Positions 1 through 8,187 of a stretch of DNA of 64,000 nucleotides are shown piece after piece; the stretch's first letter is position 1; every line of letters starts with the position of its first letter. The position numbers and the translations under genes were made by a program. The notes beneath the pieces are model-generated. The model made no database searches, was not told the origin of the DNA, and was given only the letters and a program-made list of their open reading frames with translations. Source of the DNA: JACCTU01 sp963848525 (lineage in GTDB: Bacteria; Actinomycetota; Thermoleophilia; Gaiellales; Gaiellaceae); NCBI GenBank assembly GCA_963848525.1, contig CAWKDZ010000002.1, forward strand, positions 434,001-498,000, given 5' to 3'.

Positions 1-2
1 TG

Positions 3-524
3 ATGGCCGTCATCGACCTCAAGACCCGGATCCGTGAGGTCCCTGACTGGCCGGAGCCCGGCGTCGGCTTCAAGGACATCTCGCCGCTGCTGCGCGACCC
101 GGTCGCGCTCCAGCAGTCGATCGCGTCGCTCGCGGACTGGACGCGCGAGCAGCGCCCCGACCTCGTGCTGGGTGCCGAGGCGCGCGGCTTCATCCTCGGC
201 GCGGCTGTCGCCGCGGAGGCCGGGTGCGGGTTCATCCCCGCGCGGCGTCCCGGGAAGCTCCCGCCCGAGACCGTCAGCGCGACCTACGCCCTCGAGTACG
301 GCGAGAACTCGCTCGAGCTGAACGCCGACGCGATCGGCGACGGCGCACGCGTGGTCATCCACGACGACGTGCTCGCGACCGGCGGCACGGTCGAGGCGAT
401 CGGCGGGCTCGTCGAGCGGTTGGGCGGGGAGGTCGTCGGCGTCTGCTTCCTGATCGACCTGACGTTCCTCGGCGGCCACGACCGGCTCGCCAGGTATCCG
501 TTCTTCTCACTGATTTCTTACTGA
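3..524 (+). CDS. apt: Adenine phosphoribosyltransferase
   Basis: Salvage enzyme that makes AMP from adenine and PRPP in the cytoplasm. The 173-residue product has the family's normal length. Its N-terminus carries PEPGVGFKDISPLL, typical of APT, and the PRPP-binding loop reads VVIHDDVLATGGT at about residues 117-129. The ATG overlaps a TGA at bases 1-3, so the gene probably follows another gene by stop/start overlap. In many actinobacteria that upstream gene is secF, but it lies outside the window. A perfect inverted repeat follows the stop at 545-570. The identification is secure. Confidence 0.95.
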   Translation: MAVIDLKTRIREVPDWPEPGVGFKDISPLLRDPVALQQSIASLADWTREQRPDLVLGAEARGFILGAAVAAEAGCGFIPARRPGKLPPETVSATYALEYGENSLELNADAIGDGARVVIHDDVLATGGTVEAIGGLVERLGGEVVGVCFLIDLTFLGGHDRLARYPFFSLISY

Positions 525-544
525 GGGATTTCGTTTTCCGTCCG

Positions 545-570
545 TTCTGCCGACGACAATGTCGGCAGAA
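545..570. promoter_or_regulatory. Perfect 10-bp inverted repeat between apt and the next gene
   Basis: TTCTGCCGAC and its exact reverse complement are separated by six bases (gacaat). The right arm runs into the ribosome-binding region of the gene starting at 575 (cagaaagg, then ATG). No T-run follows, so this is not a textbook intrinsic terminator. It could be an operator, a terminator hairpin for apt, or an RNA hairpin that partly hides the ribosome-binding site of the next gene. Confidence 0.55.
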
Positions 571-574
571 AGGC

Positions 575-1171
575 ATGTACGACGCGCTGAAGAGCCGGTA
601 CACCTTCTCGTGCCCACTTCGGGGCGAGACGTCGGTGACGCTGTCGGCGTTTCGCTCGCTCGAGCGGCTCGAGGGCACGGCGCACCCGGTCGTCTACCGC
701 GTCACGTTCGCCTGTCCCTGTGGCGAGGAGCACCCGGGCCTCGTCGCGCACGACGACCTCGACTGGGCTCCGCTCGGGTTCGGGGGCGACCGTTTCTTCA
801 ACCTCATGACCGCGCGGCTCGAGGAGCTCGCCACCGAGCTGAGCGACCTCGCCGCCCGGCGGATCGCCGGAGGCGAGTGGCCCTGGAGCTTCTTCTGCTA
901 CCCGGAGGAGCGCCCGCGGCCGGTGTTCCCGTCGTCGTTCTTCTTGCTCGCCGGGGGAGGAACAAGCCTGGGCGTCGCCGTTCGGTGTCCGGTGTGCACG
1001 AGCGTCTCGATCAACCTCGTCTCCCGGCCGCACGTCGACCTGCCCTTCCACAACGACCAGGAGATCGGCGTCGTCCCGCACGTGTTCACGGCCGACGTCG
1101 AGCCGCTCGTGGGACGTTTCGCGGCCTTCCTGGACTCGGCCGAGTTCGACGGCCGCCGCCTCCACCTCTAG
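575..1171 (+). CDS. Hypothetical cysteine-motif protein
   Basis: A 198-residue protein I do not recognise. It has a CPCGEEH motif near residue 45 and a CPVC motif near residue 145, plus scattered further Cys and His, so a zinc-binding fold is plausible. There is no signal peptide or clear membrane segment. The ATG at 575 is preceded at short distance by AGAAAGG, which supports this start over the longer frame that opens inside apt. It sits 50 bp after apt on the same strand, with the palindrome at 545-570 between them. Function unknown. Confidence 0.7.
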   Translation: MYDALKSRYTFSCPLRGETSVTLSAFRSLERLEGTAHPVVYRVTFACPCGEEHPGLVAHDDLDWAPLGFGGDRFFNLMTARLEELATELSDLAARRIAGGEWPWSFFCYPEERPRPVFPSSFFLLAGGGTSLGVAVRCPVCTSVSINLVSRPHVDLPFHNDQEIGVVPHVFTADVEPLVGRFAAFLDSAEFDGRRLHL

Positions 1172-1210
1172 ACCAGATCAAGCGATGAAGCGGCGCGACC
1201 GGCGCCGCCG

Positions 1211-1417
1211 ATGATCGAAGAGATGGACGCCGCCAAGCCGAACAGCGCTCCGCGCGGGTCGGAGCTCCTGCTCGAGCACTGCATCGCCCTCGACGCGGGC
1301 GATCCGCGACCCACCGCGCACGAGCGCCTCGAGCGCCTCGTGGGGGGCACGCTGGCGCGCTTCCTCGTCGGCGCCCTGACCGGCCCTCGGCGTGGCCGCC
1401 GCGGGCGCCTGGGCTAG
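1211..1417 (+). CDS. Small hypothetical protein
   Basis: A 68-residue open frame with a plausible amphipathic stretch (HERLERLVGGTLARFLVGAL) followed by a basic Arg/Gly tail. The start is uncertain: ATG at 1211 or 1223, and neither has a strong ribosome-binding site. The stop overlaps the stop of the convergent gene at 1414-1617. The residue composition looks more protein-like than the surrounding shadow frames, but no family is recognised. It may be non-coding. Confidence 0.45.
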   Translation: MIEEMDAAKPNSAPRGSELLLEHCIALDAGDPRPTAHERLERLVGGTLARFLVGALTGPRRGRRGRLG

Positions 1418-1617
1418 CCGCCCGGCTCGTCCTTCGGCCGGTCGCCGAGCAGGCGGATGAAGAAGAAGATCCCGAAGCCGGCGAGCGCCGAGAACATGAA
1501 CGCGGACGCCCCGTCGACGCCGATCGCGAGCATCCCGAGCCAGAGGTAGAGGAAGAAGGAGAACGCCCAGATGAAGCTGGAGACGCCCTTGTCGACGCTG
1601 GGGGCTCGGAGGTGCAC
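1414..1617 (-). CDS. Small two-helix membrane protein
   Basis: A 67-residue product with two strongly hydrophobic segments, roughly residues 14-33 (IWAFSFFLYLWLGMLAIGV) and 37-56 (ASAFMFSALAGFGIFFFIRL), joined by a short loop. The ends are charged. It starts at GTG 1617 and is convergent with the small gene ending at 1417. Function unknown; the hydrophobic pattern and clean frame argue that it is real. Confidence 0.7.
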   Translation of the reverse strand: MHLRAPSVDKGVSSFIWAFSFFLYLWLGMLAIGVDGASAFMFSALAGFGIFFFIRLLGDRPKDEPGG

Positions 1618-1640
1618 GGCGCGATCCTAAGTGTTTCCCC

Positions 1641-1716
1641 CGGGCGATAGTCCGAAGGACTTTGCCCGCGAAAAAGCTTTGAGGGCGAGTGTCCCGAAGG
1701 ACCCTCACCCTCAAAG
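1641..1716 (-). ncRNA. Two adjacent hairpins, UUCG-capped on the minus strand
   Basis: Bases 1641-1668 fold with CGGGC/GCCCG outer pairing and an inner GTCC/GGAC stem. Bases 1677-1716 fold with a perfect 9-bp outer stem (CTTTGAGGG/CCCTCAAAG) and inner GAG/CTC and GTCC/GGAC pairs. Read on the minus strand both loops become C-UUCG-G type tetraloops, which are unusually stable in RNA, so the minus strand is the likelier transcript. This would be the 5' leader of the gene at 1414-1617, or a separate structured RNA. No known RNA family was recognised. Confidence 0.4.
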
Positions 1717-1901
1717 ATCTCGCCGAGCCGGTGGCGCTTTCGTCCACCGCTCCGGCCGGCTTTCGGCTTCCGCCTACGACTGCCCGGTGCGGCTTCGACC
1801 TAGTCGCGCTCCGTGCTCGGCGCAAGCAGGACAGTAGAGGCGGTCAAGTCCCGAATCAAGGAGTCCGAAAACGCCGTCCCCGCAATTTGCGAAAAGTTCA
1901 A

Positions 1902-1954
1902 TTTTCCACAATTCCACAGCCAATCTTCCAACCTGTGGGCAAGTCTGTGGAGAG
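1902..1954. promoter_or_regulatory. Cluster of DnaA-box-like 9-mers
   Basis: Four CCACA-cored 9-mers lie within 53 bp: TTTTCCACA (1902-1910), AATTCCACA (1910-1918), and on the minus strand TTGCCCACA (1934-1942) and CTCTCCACA (1946-1954). Two of them differ by one base from TTGTCCACA, the high-GC actinobacterial DnaA box. The segment is AT-rich for this genome. It could be a DnaA-bound promoter element of uppP or a partial initiator-binding region. Chance occurrence is not excluded. Confidence 0.35.
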
Positions 1955-1992
1955 CGGGACGCGGCACTCTACACCGTAGGATCCGCGGCTGC

Positions 1993-2931
1993 ATGGGACG
2001 CCGCGCGACCACGAGCGCCGCCGTGTCCCTGCTCCTGCTCGCCGGGCTCCTGACCGTGCTCGGCGTGGGGGACGCCGAGGGCGTCCTGCCGAACTGGCAG
2101 GCATTCGTCCTCGGCGTGGTGCAGGGGCTGACCGAGCTGCTGCCGATCTCGTCCTCGGCCCATCTGATCCTCGTGCCCTGGCTCGGAGACTGGACGTACC
2201 TGAAGGAGCACGACGAGTTCAACCAGACCTTCGACGTCGGGCTCCACCTGGGCACGCTCGTCGCCGTCGTCGTCTACTTCCGCAAGGAGATCGGCGACCT
2301 CCTGGTCGCGTTCTTCGGCAGCCTCAAGCGCCGGCGGATCGAGACGCCGGACGAGCGTGTCGCGTGGCTCGTCGCCGTCGCCACCGTTCCCGCCGCGCTG
2401 ATCGGCGCCGCGGGGGAGGAGCTGATCGCCGAGCGGCTGGGGGAGCCCTGGCAGATCGCGATCCTGATGGCCGTCTTCGCGATCGTGCTCTGGCTCTGCG
2501 ACCGGCGCCCGGAGACCCGGCAGGCGTCCGACCTCAGCCTGCGGCAGGGGCTCGGGATCGGCCTCGCACAGGCGCTCTCGCTGATGCCGGGCGTCTCCCG
2601 CTCGGGGATCACGATCTCGGCCGGGCGCCTGCTCGGCCTCGGCCGCGACCAGGCGGCGCGGCTCTCGTTCCTGCTGCTGACGCCGATCACGTTCGGGGCC
2701 GTGGCCTTCAAGGGCGTCACCGACATGCTGCTCGGCGACCTGCCGCCGGGGTGGGGAGGTCCCTTCCTCGTCGGGACGCTGGCGGCCGCCGGGGCGGGCC
2801 TGCTCGCGATCTGGGGCCTGCTCGGCTACGTGCGGCGGCACGACTACACGCTCTTCGTGGTCTACCGGCTCGTCGCCGCGGCGCTCGTGCTGCTCGTGAT
2901 CGCGACCGGGGCGCGCGAGGCGGGCTTCTAG
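1993..2931 (+). CDS. uppP: Undecaprenyl-diphosphatase (BacA family)
   Basis: Integral membrane phosphatase that recycles undecaprenyl pyrophosphate to the monophosphate carrier used for peptidoglycan. The 312-residue protein has the two family signatures: VQGLTELLPISSSAHL near residue 42 and PGVSRSGITISAGRLLGL near residue 200, which contain the catalytic Glu, Ser and Arg. Several hydrophobic helices follow. The open frame extends upstream to 1813, but ATG 1993 was chosen because the first membrane segment begins right after it. The stop overlaps that of the convergent gene at 2928. Confidence 0.93.
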   Translation: MGRRATTSAAVSLLLLAGLLTVLGVGDAEGVLPNWQAFVLGVVQGLTELLPISSSAHLILVPWLGDWTYLKEHDEFNQTFDVGLHLGTLVAVVVYFRKEIGDLLVAFFGSLKRRRIETPDERVAWLVAVATVPAALIGAAGEELIAERLGEPWQIAILMAVFAIVLWLCDRRPETRQASDLSLRQGLGIGLAQALSLMPGVSRSGITISAGRLLGLGRDQAARLSFLLLTPITFGAVAFKGVTDMLLGDLPPGWGGPFLVGTLAAAGAGLLAIWGLLGYVRRHDYTLFVVYRLVAAALVLLVIATGAREAGF

Positions 2932-4172
2932 GGCCTGAGCAGCCGCGCGTGGGGGACGCCCGTCGCGGGATCGACGTAGACGGCCCGGTACGAGAACCCG
3001 GTGGTGGGGGTGACCGGCGCTTCGAAGAGCCCGTCGGGACCGACCGGGAACTCGCCGACCAGCCGGCGCGGCTGGCCCGCTGCCTCCTCGTACAGCTGCA
3101 CGGATCCACCCGTCGCGCCCTCGACCCGGCCGCGGAAGGTGATGTCGAGCGTGACGCGGAGCGTCGGTGCCGCCGGAAGCACGAACCACTCGAGCCCGTC
3201 GGGCCGCGCGAGCAGGAGCTGCCTGCGGCCGTCGGGCGTGGCCGCGTAGCCGACGATCCGTCCGTCGAGCTCCGCCTGGACGGCGCCGGCCAGGAGCCCC
3301 GCCCAGAGCGAGGAGACCGCCTCGTTCGCCGCCACCTCCGGGCCGCTCGGCCCGAGGACGAGCCCGGCGGCGAAGGCGTTCGGGTGCAGGACGGTCGAGC
3401 GGGAGCGGTCGATGCGACTGGAGAGGACGAGGTGGTTCTCGCCGAACGTCGCGTAGGGGATCGTCCAGAGGACGTAGACACCGCCGGACGTGGCGGCGGC
3501 GTGGAGGGGGAGGGCGGCGGCGCCCAGAGCGCTCGCGTAGAGGACGCGGCCCCACCAGGTAGCGCCCTCGCGGCGCCAGAGGATCGCGTTCGCGCCGCGC
3601 TGCGAGAACGACTGGACGACGCGGATGCTGCGGTCGGGCCAGAGCACGGGCATGGCCGCGGGCGGGAGGACGCTCGAGGGGAAGCCCTTCGTCGTCACGC
3701 GCGTCGTCCTCAGGCGGCCGTCGGCGCCGAGCCGGGCCAGGTGGAGGGACGTCTTGTCGTCGGCCTCCTGGATCGCGTACGCGACCGCCGGCCGGCGCGC
3801 GGCGTCCAGGGTCAGCCCGGAGACGCCCAGCAGCGCCCGCTTGGGGGCGTCGGCGACCTTGACCACCCGCCAGCGATTGCCGCTGCGGACGACGAGCCGG
3901 ATCCAGCTTCGCCGCCCCTCGACGAGCACGGCGTTCTCGGCCAGGCCGGCGACGCGGCCTTCGAGGCTCGGCAGCGTGGCGATCGGTGCAGAGCTCCACG
4001 CGGCGGAGCGGGTCGCAAGCACAAGCCGGCGTCCGTCCACCCACGCGACCCGCGGACTGCCGTCGCGCGCGACCGCGAGCGCCCCCTCGGCCGCCGCCGG
4101 TGCGACGAGCTCCGCGCGGGCCGTCGCCGGCAGGAGCAGCGCGAACGCCAGCGCGGGGACGAGGGCCTTCAC
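2928..4172 (-). CDS. Secreted protein of unknown function
   Basis: A 414-residue protein beginning at GTG 4172 with a clear signal peptide (VKALVPALAFALLLPATARA, cleavage after ARA). The mature part is rich in short beta-like stretches such as GSPRVAWVDGRRLVLATRS, resembling repeated exported beta-propeller or sandwich proteins. The C-terminal 90 residues look like a separate beta domain (LRVTLDITFRGRVEGATGGS). No catalytic motif was seen. The open frame continues upstream to 4643, but that part is a low-complexity shadow of the sigma factor gene. Function unknown. Confidence 0.75.
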   Translation of the reverse strand: MKALVPALAFALLLPATARAELVAPAAAEGALAVARDGSPRVAWVDGRRLVLATRSAAWSSAPIATLPSLEGRVAGLAENAVLVEGRRSWIRLVVRSGNRWRVVKVADAPKRALLGVSGLTLDAARRPAVAYAIQEADDKTSLHLARLGADGRLRTTRVTTKGFPSSVLPPAAMPVLWPDRSIRVVQSFSQRGANAILWRREGATWWGRVLYASALGAAALPLHAAATSGGVYVLWTIPYATFGENHLVLSSRIDRSRSTVLHPNAFAAGLVLGPSGPEVAANEAVSSLWAGLLAGAVQAELDGRIVGYAATPDGRRQLLLARPDGLEWFVLPAAPTLRVTLDITFRGRVEGATGGSVQLYEEAAGQPRRLVGEFPVGPDGLFEAPVTPTTGFSYRAVYVDPATGVPHARLLRP

Positions 4173-4344
4173 GCCGAAACGGTAGCGGCCGCGTCCCAAC
4201 TTGACAGAACGTCGATTTGCGTGCGCCGCGCTGAGGAGCGATGCCCGGGACGTCGTGCGCCGCTTTCGAGGGGTCCGAAGGTCCCACACGGCGCCCCGAA
4301 CGTCGCCGGCGGAGTCTCCACTCGGCAGCAAGCCCGTAAAGAGC

Positions 4345-5460
4345 GTGTTTCGCGTCTGTGCGAGCGCGGAACAGCCGAAAGCGGTCGTGCCCGTCGACGT
4401 CGCCGAGAACCTGCTCCAGACCGAGGAGCTACGGCCCCTGCTGGAGGCGGCCGAGACGAGCGGCTCGATCGGGCGGGTCGAGCTGCACGAGCTGCTCGAG
4501 CCCCATGAGCTCGTCCCGCTGGAGCTGGAGGCCGTCGAGCGCGAGCTCGAGGCGCGCGGGTTCGAGCTGTTCGACGAGCCCGAGGCGAAGCGCGAACCGC
4601 CGCCTCCGCCTCCTCCGCCGGTCGCCCAACCGCTCGAGTCCACGACCGACGCGCTCCAGCTCTTCCTGCGCGAGGCCGGCCGCCACGCGCTGCTGACGGC
4701 GGCCCAGGAGGTGGCGCTCGCGAAGAAGATCGAGCGCGGCGACCAGCTCGCGAAGCAGCGGATGATCCAGTCGAACCTGCGCCTCGTCGTCTCGATCGCG
4801 AAGAACTACCGCAACCAGGGCCTGCCGTTCCTCGACCTGATCCAGGAAGGGACGCTGGGCCTCATCCGTGCGGTCGAGAAGTTCGACTGGCGGCGCGGCT
4901 ACAAGTTCTCGACGTACGCGACCTGGTGGATCCGCCAGGCGGTCGCGCGGGCACTCGCCGACAAGGCGCGCACGATCCGGATGCCGGTCCACATCGTCGA
5001 GCGGCTCCAGAAGATGAACCGCGCCGAGCGGACGCTGTGGATGGAGCTCGGGCGCGAGCCGACGCTCGAGGAGATTTCCGAGGAGGCGAACCTGCCCGTG
5101 CACCAGGCCCGCGAGGTCCGCGCCGCCGCGCGCGCCTCGACGAGCCTCGACCAGCCGGTGGGCGACGAGGAGGACGCCGTGTTCGGGGACTTCGTCGCAG
5201 GCGACTCGCCGCTCCCCGAGGACGAGGTCGAGTCCGCACTCCGCAGCCAGGCGCTCGCCGCGGCGCTCGGCGTGCTCTCCGAGCGCAACCGCGCCGTGCT
5301 GGTCCTCCGCTACGGCCTCGACGACGCCGAGCCGAAGACGCTCGAGGAGATCGGCAGGCGCCTAGGCCTGACGCGCGAGCGCGTCCGCCAGATCGAGATG
5401 GAGTCGCTCAACCACCTCGCGCGGCTGCACGAGATGGAAGCTGTAGCGGCGAGCTATTAG
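4345..5460 (+). CDS. RNA polymerase primary-type sigma factor (sigma-70)
   Basis: Directs RNA polymerase to promoters. A region 1.1-like domain (about residues 15-75) is followed by a proline-rich linker. Next come region 1.2 (DALQLFLREAG), regions 2.1-2.4 (SNLRLVVSIAKNYRNQGLPF, then TYATWWIRQAVARALADKAR), region 3, and region 4 with the helix-turn-helix LTRERVRQIEMESL. RTIRMPVH is typical of primary sigma factors. GTG 4345 was chosen because it precedes region 1.1; GTG 4387 is an alternative. A TTG frame from 4201 adds unlikely sequence. Another sigma factor lies 0.8 kb downstream on the opposite strand. Probably the RpoD/SigA-class factor. Confidence 0.9.
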   Translation: MFRVCASAEQPKAVVPVDVAENLLQTEELRPLLEAAETSGSIGRVELHELLEPHELVPLELEAVERELEARGFELFDEPEAKREPPPPPPPPVAQPLESTTDALQLFLREAGRHALLTAAQEVALAKKIERGDQLAKQRMIQSNLRLVVSIAKNYRNQGLPFLDLIQEGTLGLIRAVEKFDWRRGYKFSTYATWWIRQAVARALADKARTIRMPVHIVERLQKMNRAERTLWMELGREPTLEEISEEANLPVHQAREVRAAARASTSLDQPVGDEEDAVFGDFVAGDSPLPEDEVESALRSQALAAALGVLSERNRAVLVLRYGLDDAEPKTLEEIGRRLGLTRERVRQIEMESLNHLARLHEMEAVAASY

Positions 5461-5484
5461 CTGATCCGCAGCTCACGAATCCGC

Positions 5485-5537
5485 TAGCGCGGATCCGCGA
5501 CCGCGAGAACCCCTAAAGGCGGGCGCTTCGCGCCCGC
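5485..5537 (+). repeat. 52-bp palindromic intergenic repeat, copy 1
   Basis: It begins GCGCGGATCCGCGA, continues through a conserved AACCCCT core and ends in a hairpin with an uneven GGGCGC-TTCG-GCGCCC-type stem. It closely matches the minus strand of 13744-13795. The differing hairpin bases are compensatory, so pairing is kept. The copy lies between the convergent sigma and CpsB-like genes and overlaps the last codons of the latter. It may act as a bidirectional terminator or be a REP-like dispersed element. Confidence 0.6.
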
Positions 5538-6254
5538 TCTCGCAGCGGGACCTCGGCGGGGGCTGCGATCCCGAGCGACGACCCGTCGAAGAGCGAGCGC
5601 GCCCGGGTCTCCCCCACGCGCACGCGCACGGCCGCGTAGGCCTCGTCGAGGTGCGGCGGGCGCAGCGGCCGGTGCCCGTCGGAAGCCACCACGGCGACGA
5701 CGTCGTCGTCGATCAGGCCCCATGCGAGCGCCTCGATCTCCGAGCCGTGGCGCCCGAGCAGCGACGTCGAGTTGACCTGCAGCGACCAGCCGCGCTCGAC
5801 GAAGTCGCGCGCGAGCGACGGCCGCTCGAGCACCGACTCCGACCGCTCCGGGTGGGCGATCAACGGCCGCAGCCCGGACGCCTCGATGTGCTCGCCCACC
5901 GCCAGCAGCAGCTCGGCGCCTCCGGTGAACGGCACCTCGACGAGCACCGCGTTCGTTCCCTCGAGGACGTACCGGCGCATGTCCTCGTCGAGCAGCCGCG
6001 CGGTCGGCGTCAGCTCGAAGCCGAGCCGCAGCTCGAGGCCGGCCTGCGGGACGAGCTCGGCGTACGCCGCCCTGACCTCGCGCTCGCGCGGCTCGGTCAG
6101 CGTCAGGTGAGGCCAGACGTGCGGCGTCGCGTAGAGGACGGCCGTGCCGCGGCGCGCGGCCTCGCGACACATCGAGCGTCCCATCGCGACCGACTGCGCC
6201 CCGTCGTCGTCCGGACGGCACGACGTGCGAGTGGACGTCGACGAAGAACGACAC
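5513..6254 (-). CDS. CpsB/YwqE-like PHP-domain tyrosine phosphatase, one-base frameshift
   Basis: Metal-dependent protein-tyrosine phosphatase of the PHP superfamily, the type that regulates polysaccharide export kinases. The N-terminal HxH motif (VDVHSHVVPSG) reads from GTG 6254. After about 15 codons the frame must shift by one base near 6207-6213 to continue as DDGAQSVAMG. The rest reads ATPH, a central AHPERSE motif and the C-terminal SDGH metal ligands. Total span is 3n+1, so one base looks inserted. Length (about 246 residues) matches the family. No capsule genes are nearby. Whether the frameshift is real or a sequencing error cannot be told from the sequence. Confidence 0.8.
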
Positions 6255-6280
6255 ACTCCGAGGGTACCCGCGGGCCGGGA

Positions 6281-7247
6281 CTACTCGGACTGTAAGTAGA
6301 GCTCGAGGTCCGGAGCGACGGTGCGCAGCTCGCGCAGTGCGCGCGACTCGAGCTGGCGGACTCGCTCGCGCGTGATCCCGAGACCCGCGCCGACCTCCTC
6401 GAGCGTCTGCGGCTTCTCGCCGTCGAGGCCGAACCGCAGCGCGAGCACGCGGCGCATGCGCGGGTTGAGGCTGTCGAGCGCGCGCGTGAGCTCGCGATGG
6501 CGCATCGACTCCGTGGTCGTCAGGTCCGGACGGTCGGTCTTCGTGTCCTCGATCAGGTCGCCGTAGAGGCTCTCGCCGTCGCCGACGGGAGTCTCCAGGC
6601 TGACCGGGTCCTCGACGAGCTCGAGCAGGTCCTTGACCTTGCTCGGCGGCAGCTCGGCGGCGGTTGAGAGCTCCTCGATCGTCGGTTCGCGGTTGAGCTG
6701 CTGGGCGAGCAGGCGGCGGGTCCGCATCAGGCGGCGCACCTGGTCGGCGACGTGCACGGGCAGGCGGATGATCCGCCCCTGGTCTGCGAGCGCGCGCGTG
6801 ATCGCCTGGCGGATCCACCAGGTCGCGTACGTGGAGAGCTTGAAGCCGAGCCGGTAGTCGAACTTCTCGACCGCGCGGATCAGGCCGAGGTTGCCTTCCT
6901 GGATCAGGTCGAGCAGCGGGACGCCGCTCTTCGTGTAGTTGCGCGTGATCGACATCACGAGCCTGAGGTTGCACTCGATCAGCCTGCGCTTCGCGGCCTC
7001 GTCCCCCTCGTCCTTGCGGCGTGCGAGCTCGCGCTCCTCGCTCGGGGTCAGCAGCCGTCCGTCGCCGATCTGGCGGACGTAGAGCTTGAGCGGGTCCTGG
7101 ACGGGCGCCGGCGTATCGAGCGGGTCCGCCTCGCCGGCGCTCTCCGTCGCCTCGACCGGGTCGAGGCGCGGGAAGCAGCTCGAGGTGCGGCTCCGGGGCC
7201 TCGGCTGTCTCGGCAGCCGGCTCCGGCAGGGCCTGCGGGGACTCCAT
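6281..7247 (-). CDS. Second sigma-70 family sigma factor, one-base frameshift
   Basis: An RpoD/SigB-type (group 1/2) sigma factor of about 321 residues. Region 1.2 reads DPLKLYVRQIGDG and region 2 reads LVMSITRNYTKSGVPLLDL and STYATWWIRQAITRALADQG. Region 4 contains LGITRERVRQLESRAL. The in-frame part after region 2.1 opens only at 6958. The natural ATG at 7247 (MESPQALPEPAAE) is in another frame, joined by an apparent one-base insertion in a GGG run near 7170-7172. The span is 3n+1, consistent with a single inserted base. It is transcribed convergently with the other sigma gene, with the CpsB-like gene between them. Confidence 0.85.
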
Positions 7248-7395
7248 GCCCCCGATATCGGCCTTTCAGGGGAGGCGCTTGAAAAAACGGGTGCCCCCGA
7301 ACGGGGGACTAACAGGATCCTTACCTATCCGGAGGACCGTCGATACGTCTAGTGGGCACAGTGATCAACAGGCGCAACCCTACGAGTGAGGACCG

Positions 7396-8187
7396 ATGTG
7401 CGGCATTGCTGGCTATAGCCTGAGCGAATCGAGCGGCGTCGACAGGACGCTCGCCGCTCAGTCCTTGCTCGCCGGCATCGCCGAGCGCGGCGCCGACGCC
7501 GTCGGCTACGCCCACCGCGGTGCGCACGGCCGCGTCGAGGTGCACAAGCAGCGCTCGGGCGCGAGCGAGCTCCTCGACCAGGTCACGGTCCCGATCTCGG
7601 CGAACGAGGCGCTCGTGCACGTCCGCGACTACACGAAGGGTCACCCGTCGATCGCCGCGAACAACCACCCCGTCCGCCACGGCGCGGTCGTCGGGATCCA
7701 CAACGGGATCATCGCCAACGACGACGAGCTCTTCGAGCGCCACGGCTGGCGTCGTCACGCGCCGGAGATGACCGTCGACTCCGAGGCGATCTTCGCCCTC
7801 GCCGAGGCGAGCGGGAACCACGCCGAGGCCCTGGAGCAGCTCTACGGCGCGATGGCGACCGCGTGGCTGGACGAGCGCCGCCCGGGGCTGCTCTTCCTCG
7901 CCCGCGGGGTCGGTCGGCCGCTCTGGCTCGGCCGCGGGCACAGGGTGACGTTCTTCGCCTCGACGCAGCTCGCGCTCGAGACGGTCGAGCGCTACGCCGA
8001 CGTCAAGCTGCAGAAGCGCGAGGTGCCCGAGGGCACGCTCGTCGCCCTCGCCGACGGGCGCGTCGCGTGGACGGAGCGCTTCCGCCCCGACGCCTCGTTC
8101 GTCGAGGACGACGTGCTCCCCGCGGTGCGTGCACCGGACGAGGGCGCACACTGCCTGCGCCGGCTCGCTGTAATCGCGACCGCCTAG
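7396..8187 (+). CDS. Stand-alone class II glutamine amidotransferase
   Basis: The mature protein would start with Cys2 (MCGIAGYSLSES), the N-terminal nucleophile of class II glutaminases that release ammonia from glutamine. Supporting motifs are HVRDYTKGHPS, NNHPVRHG and GIHNGIIAN, as in GlmS and PurF. At 263 residues it has only the glutaminase-like fold and no synthetase, isomerase or phosphoribosyl domain, so its acceptor is unknown. ATG 7396 follows GTGAGGA at good distance. A short CCCCC-GAAC-GGGGG hairpin lies at 7294-7307 in the shared divergent region upstream. The stop overlaps that of the next gene by 4 bp. Confidence 0.85.
   Translation: MCGIAGYSLSESSGVDRTLAAQSLLAGIAERGADAVGYAHRGAHGRVEVHKQRSGASELLDQVTVPISANEALVHVRDYTKGHPSIAANNHPVRHGAVVGIHNGIIANDDELFERHGWRRHAPEMTVDSEAIFALAEASGNHAEALEQLYGAMATAWLDERRPGLLFLARGVGRPLWLGRGHRVTFFASTQLALETVERYADVKLQKREVPEGTLVALADGRVAWTERFRPDASFVEDDVLPAVRAPDEGAHCLRRLAVIATA

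Larger units (their letters stand above)
1618..1992. other. 375-bp gene-free divergent region with hairpins and CCACA motifs
   Basis: This is the only gene-free stretch longer than 300 bp in the window. It separates a minus-strand small membrane gene from uppP. It holds two strong hairpins (1641-1668 and 1677-1716) and a cluster of DnaA-box-like 9-mers (1902-1954), both listed separately. No open frame here has convincing protein character. Promoters for both flanking genes must lie here, but I could not pick out clear -35/-10 pairs. Confidence 0.7.

Noticed and set aside
1800..1880. Possible tRNA or RNase P fragment upstream of uppP
   Set aside because: No T-arm/acceptor pairing and no conserved RNase P or tmRNA signature could be found.
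4201..4344. In-frame N-terminal extension of the sigma factor from TTG 4201, with TTGACA at its first bases
   Set aside because: The extra 48 residues are unlike any sigma region and lack a ribosome-binding site. TTGACA has no recognisable -10 at proper spacing, so it was not called as a promoter either.
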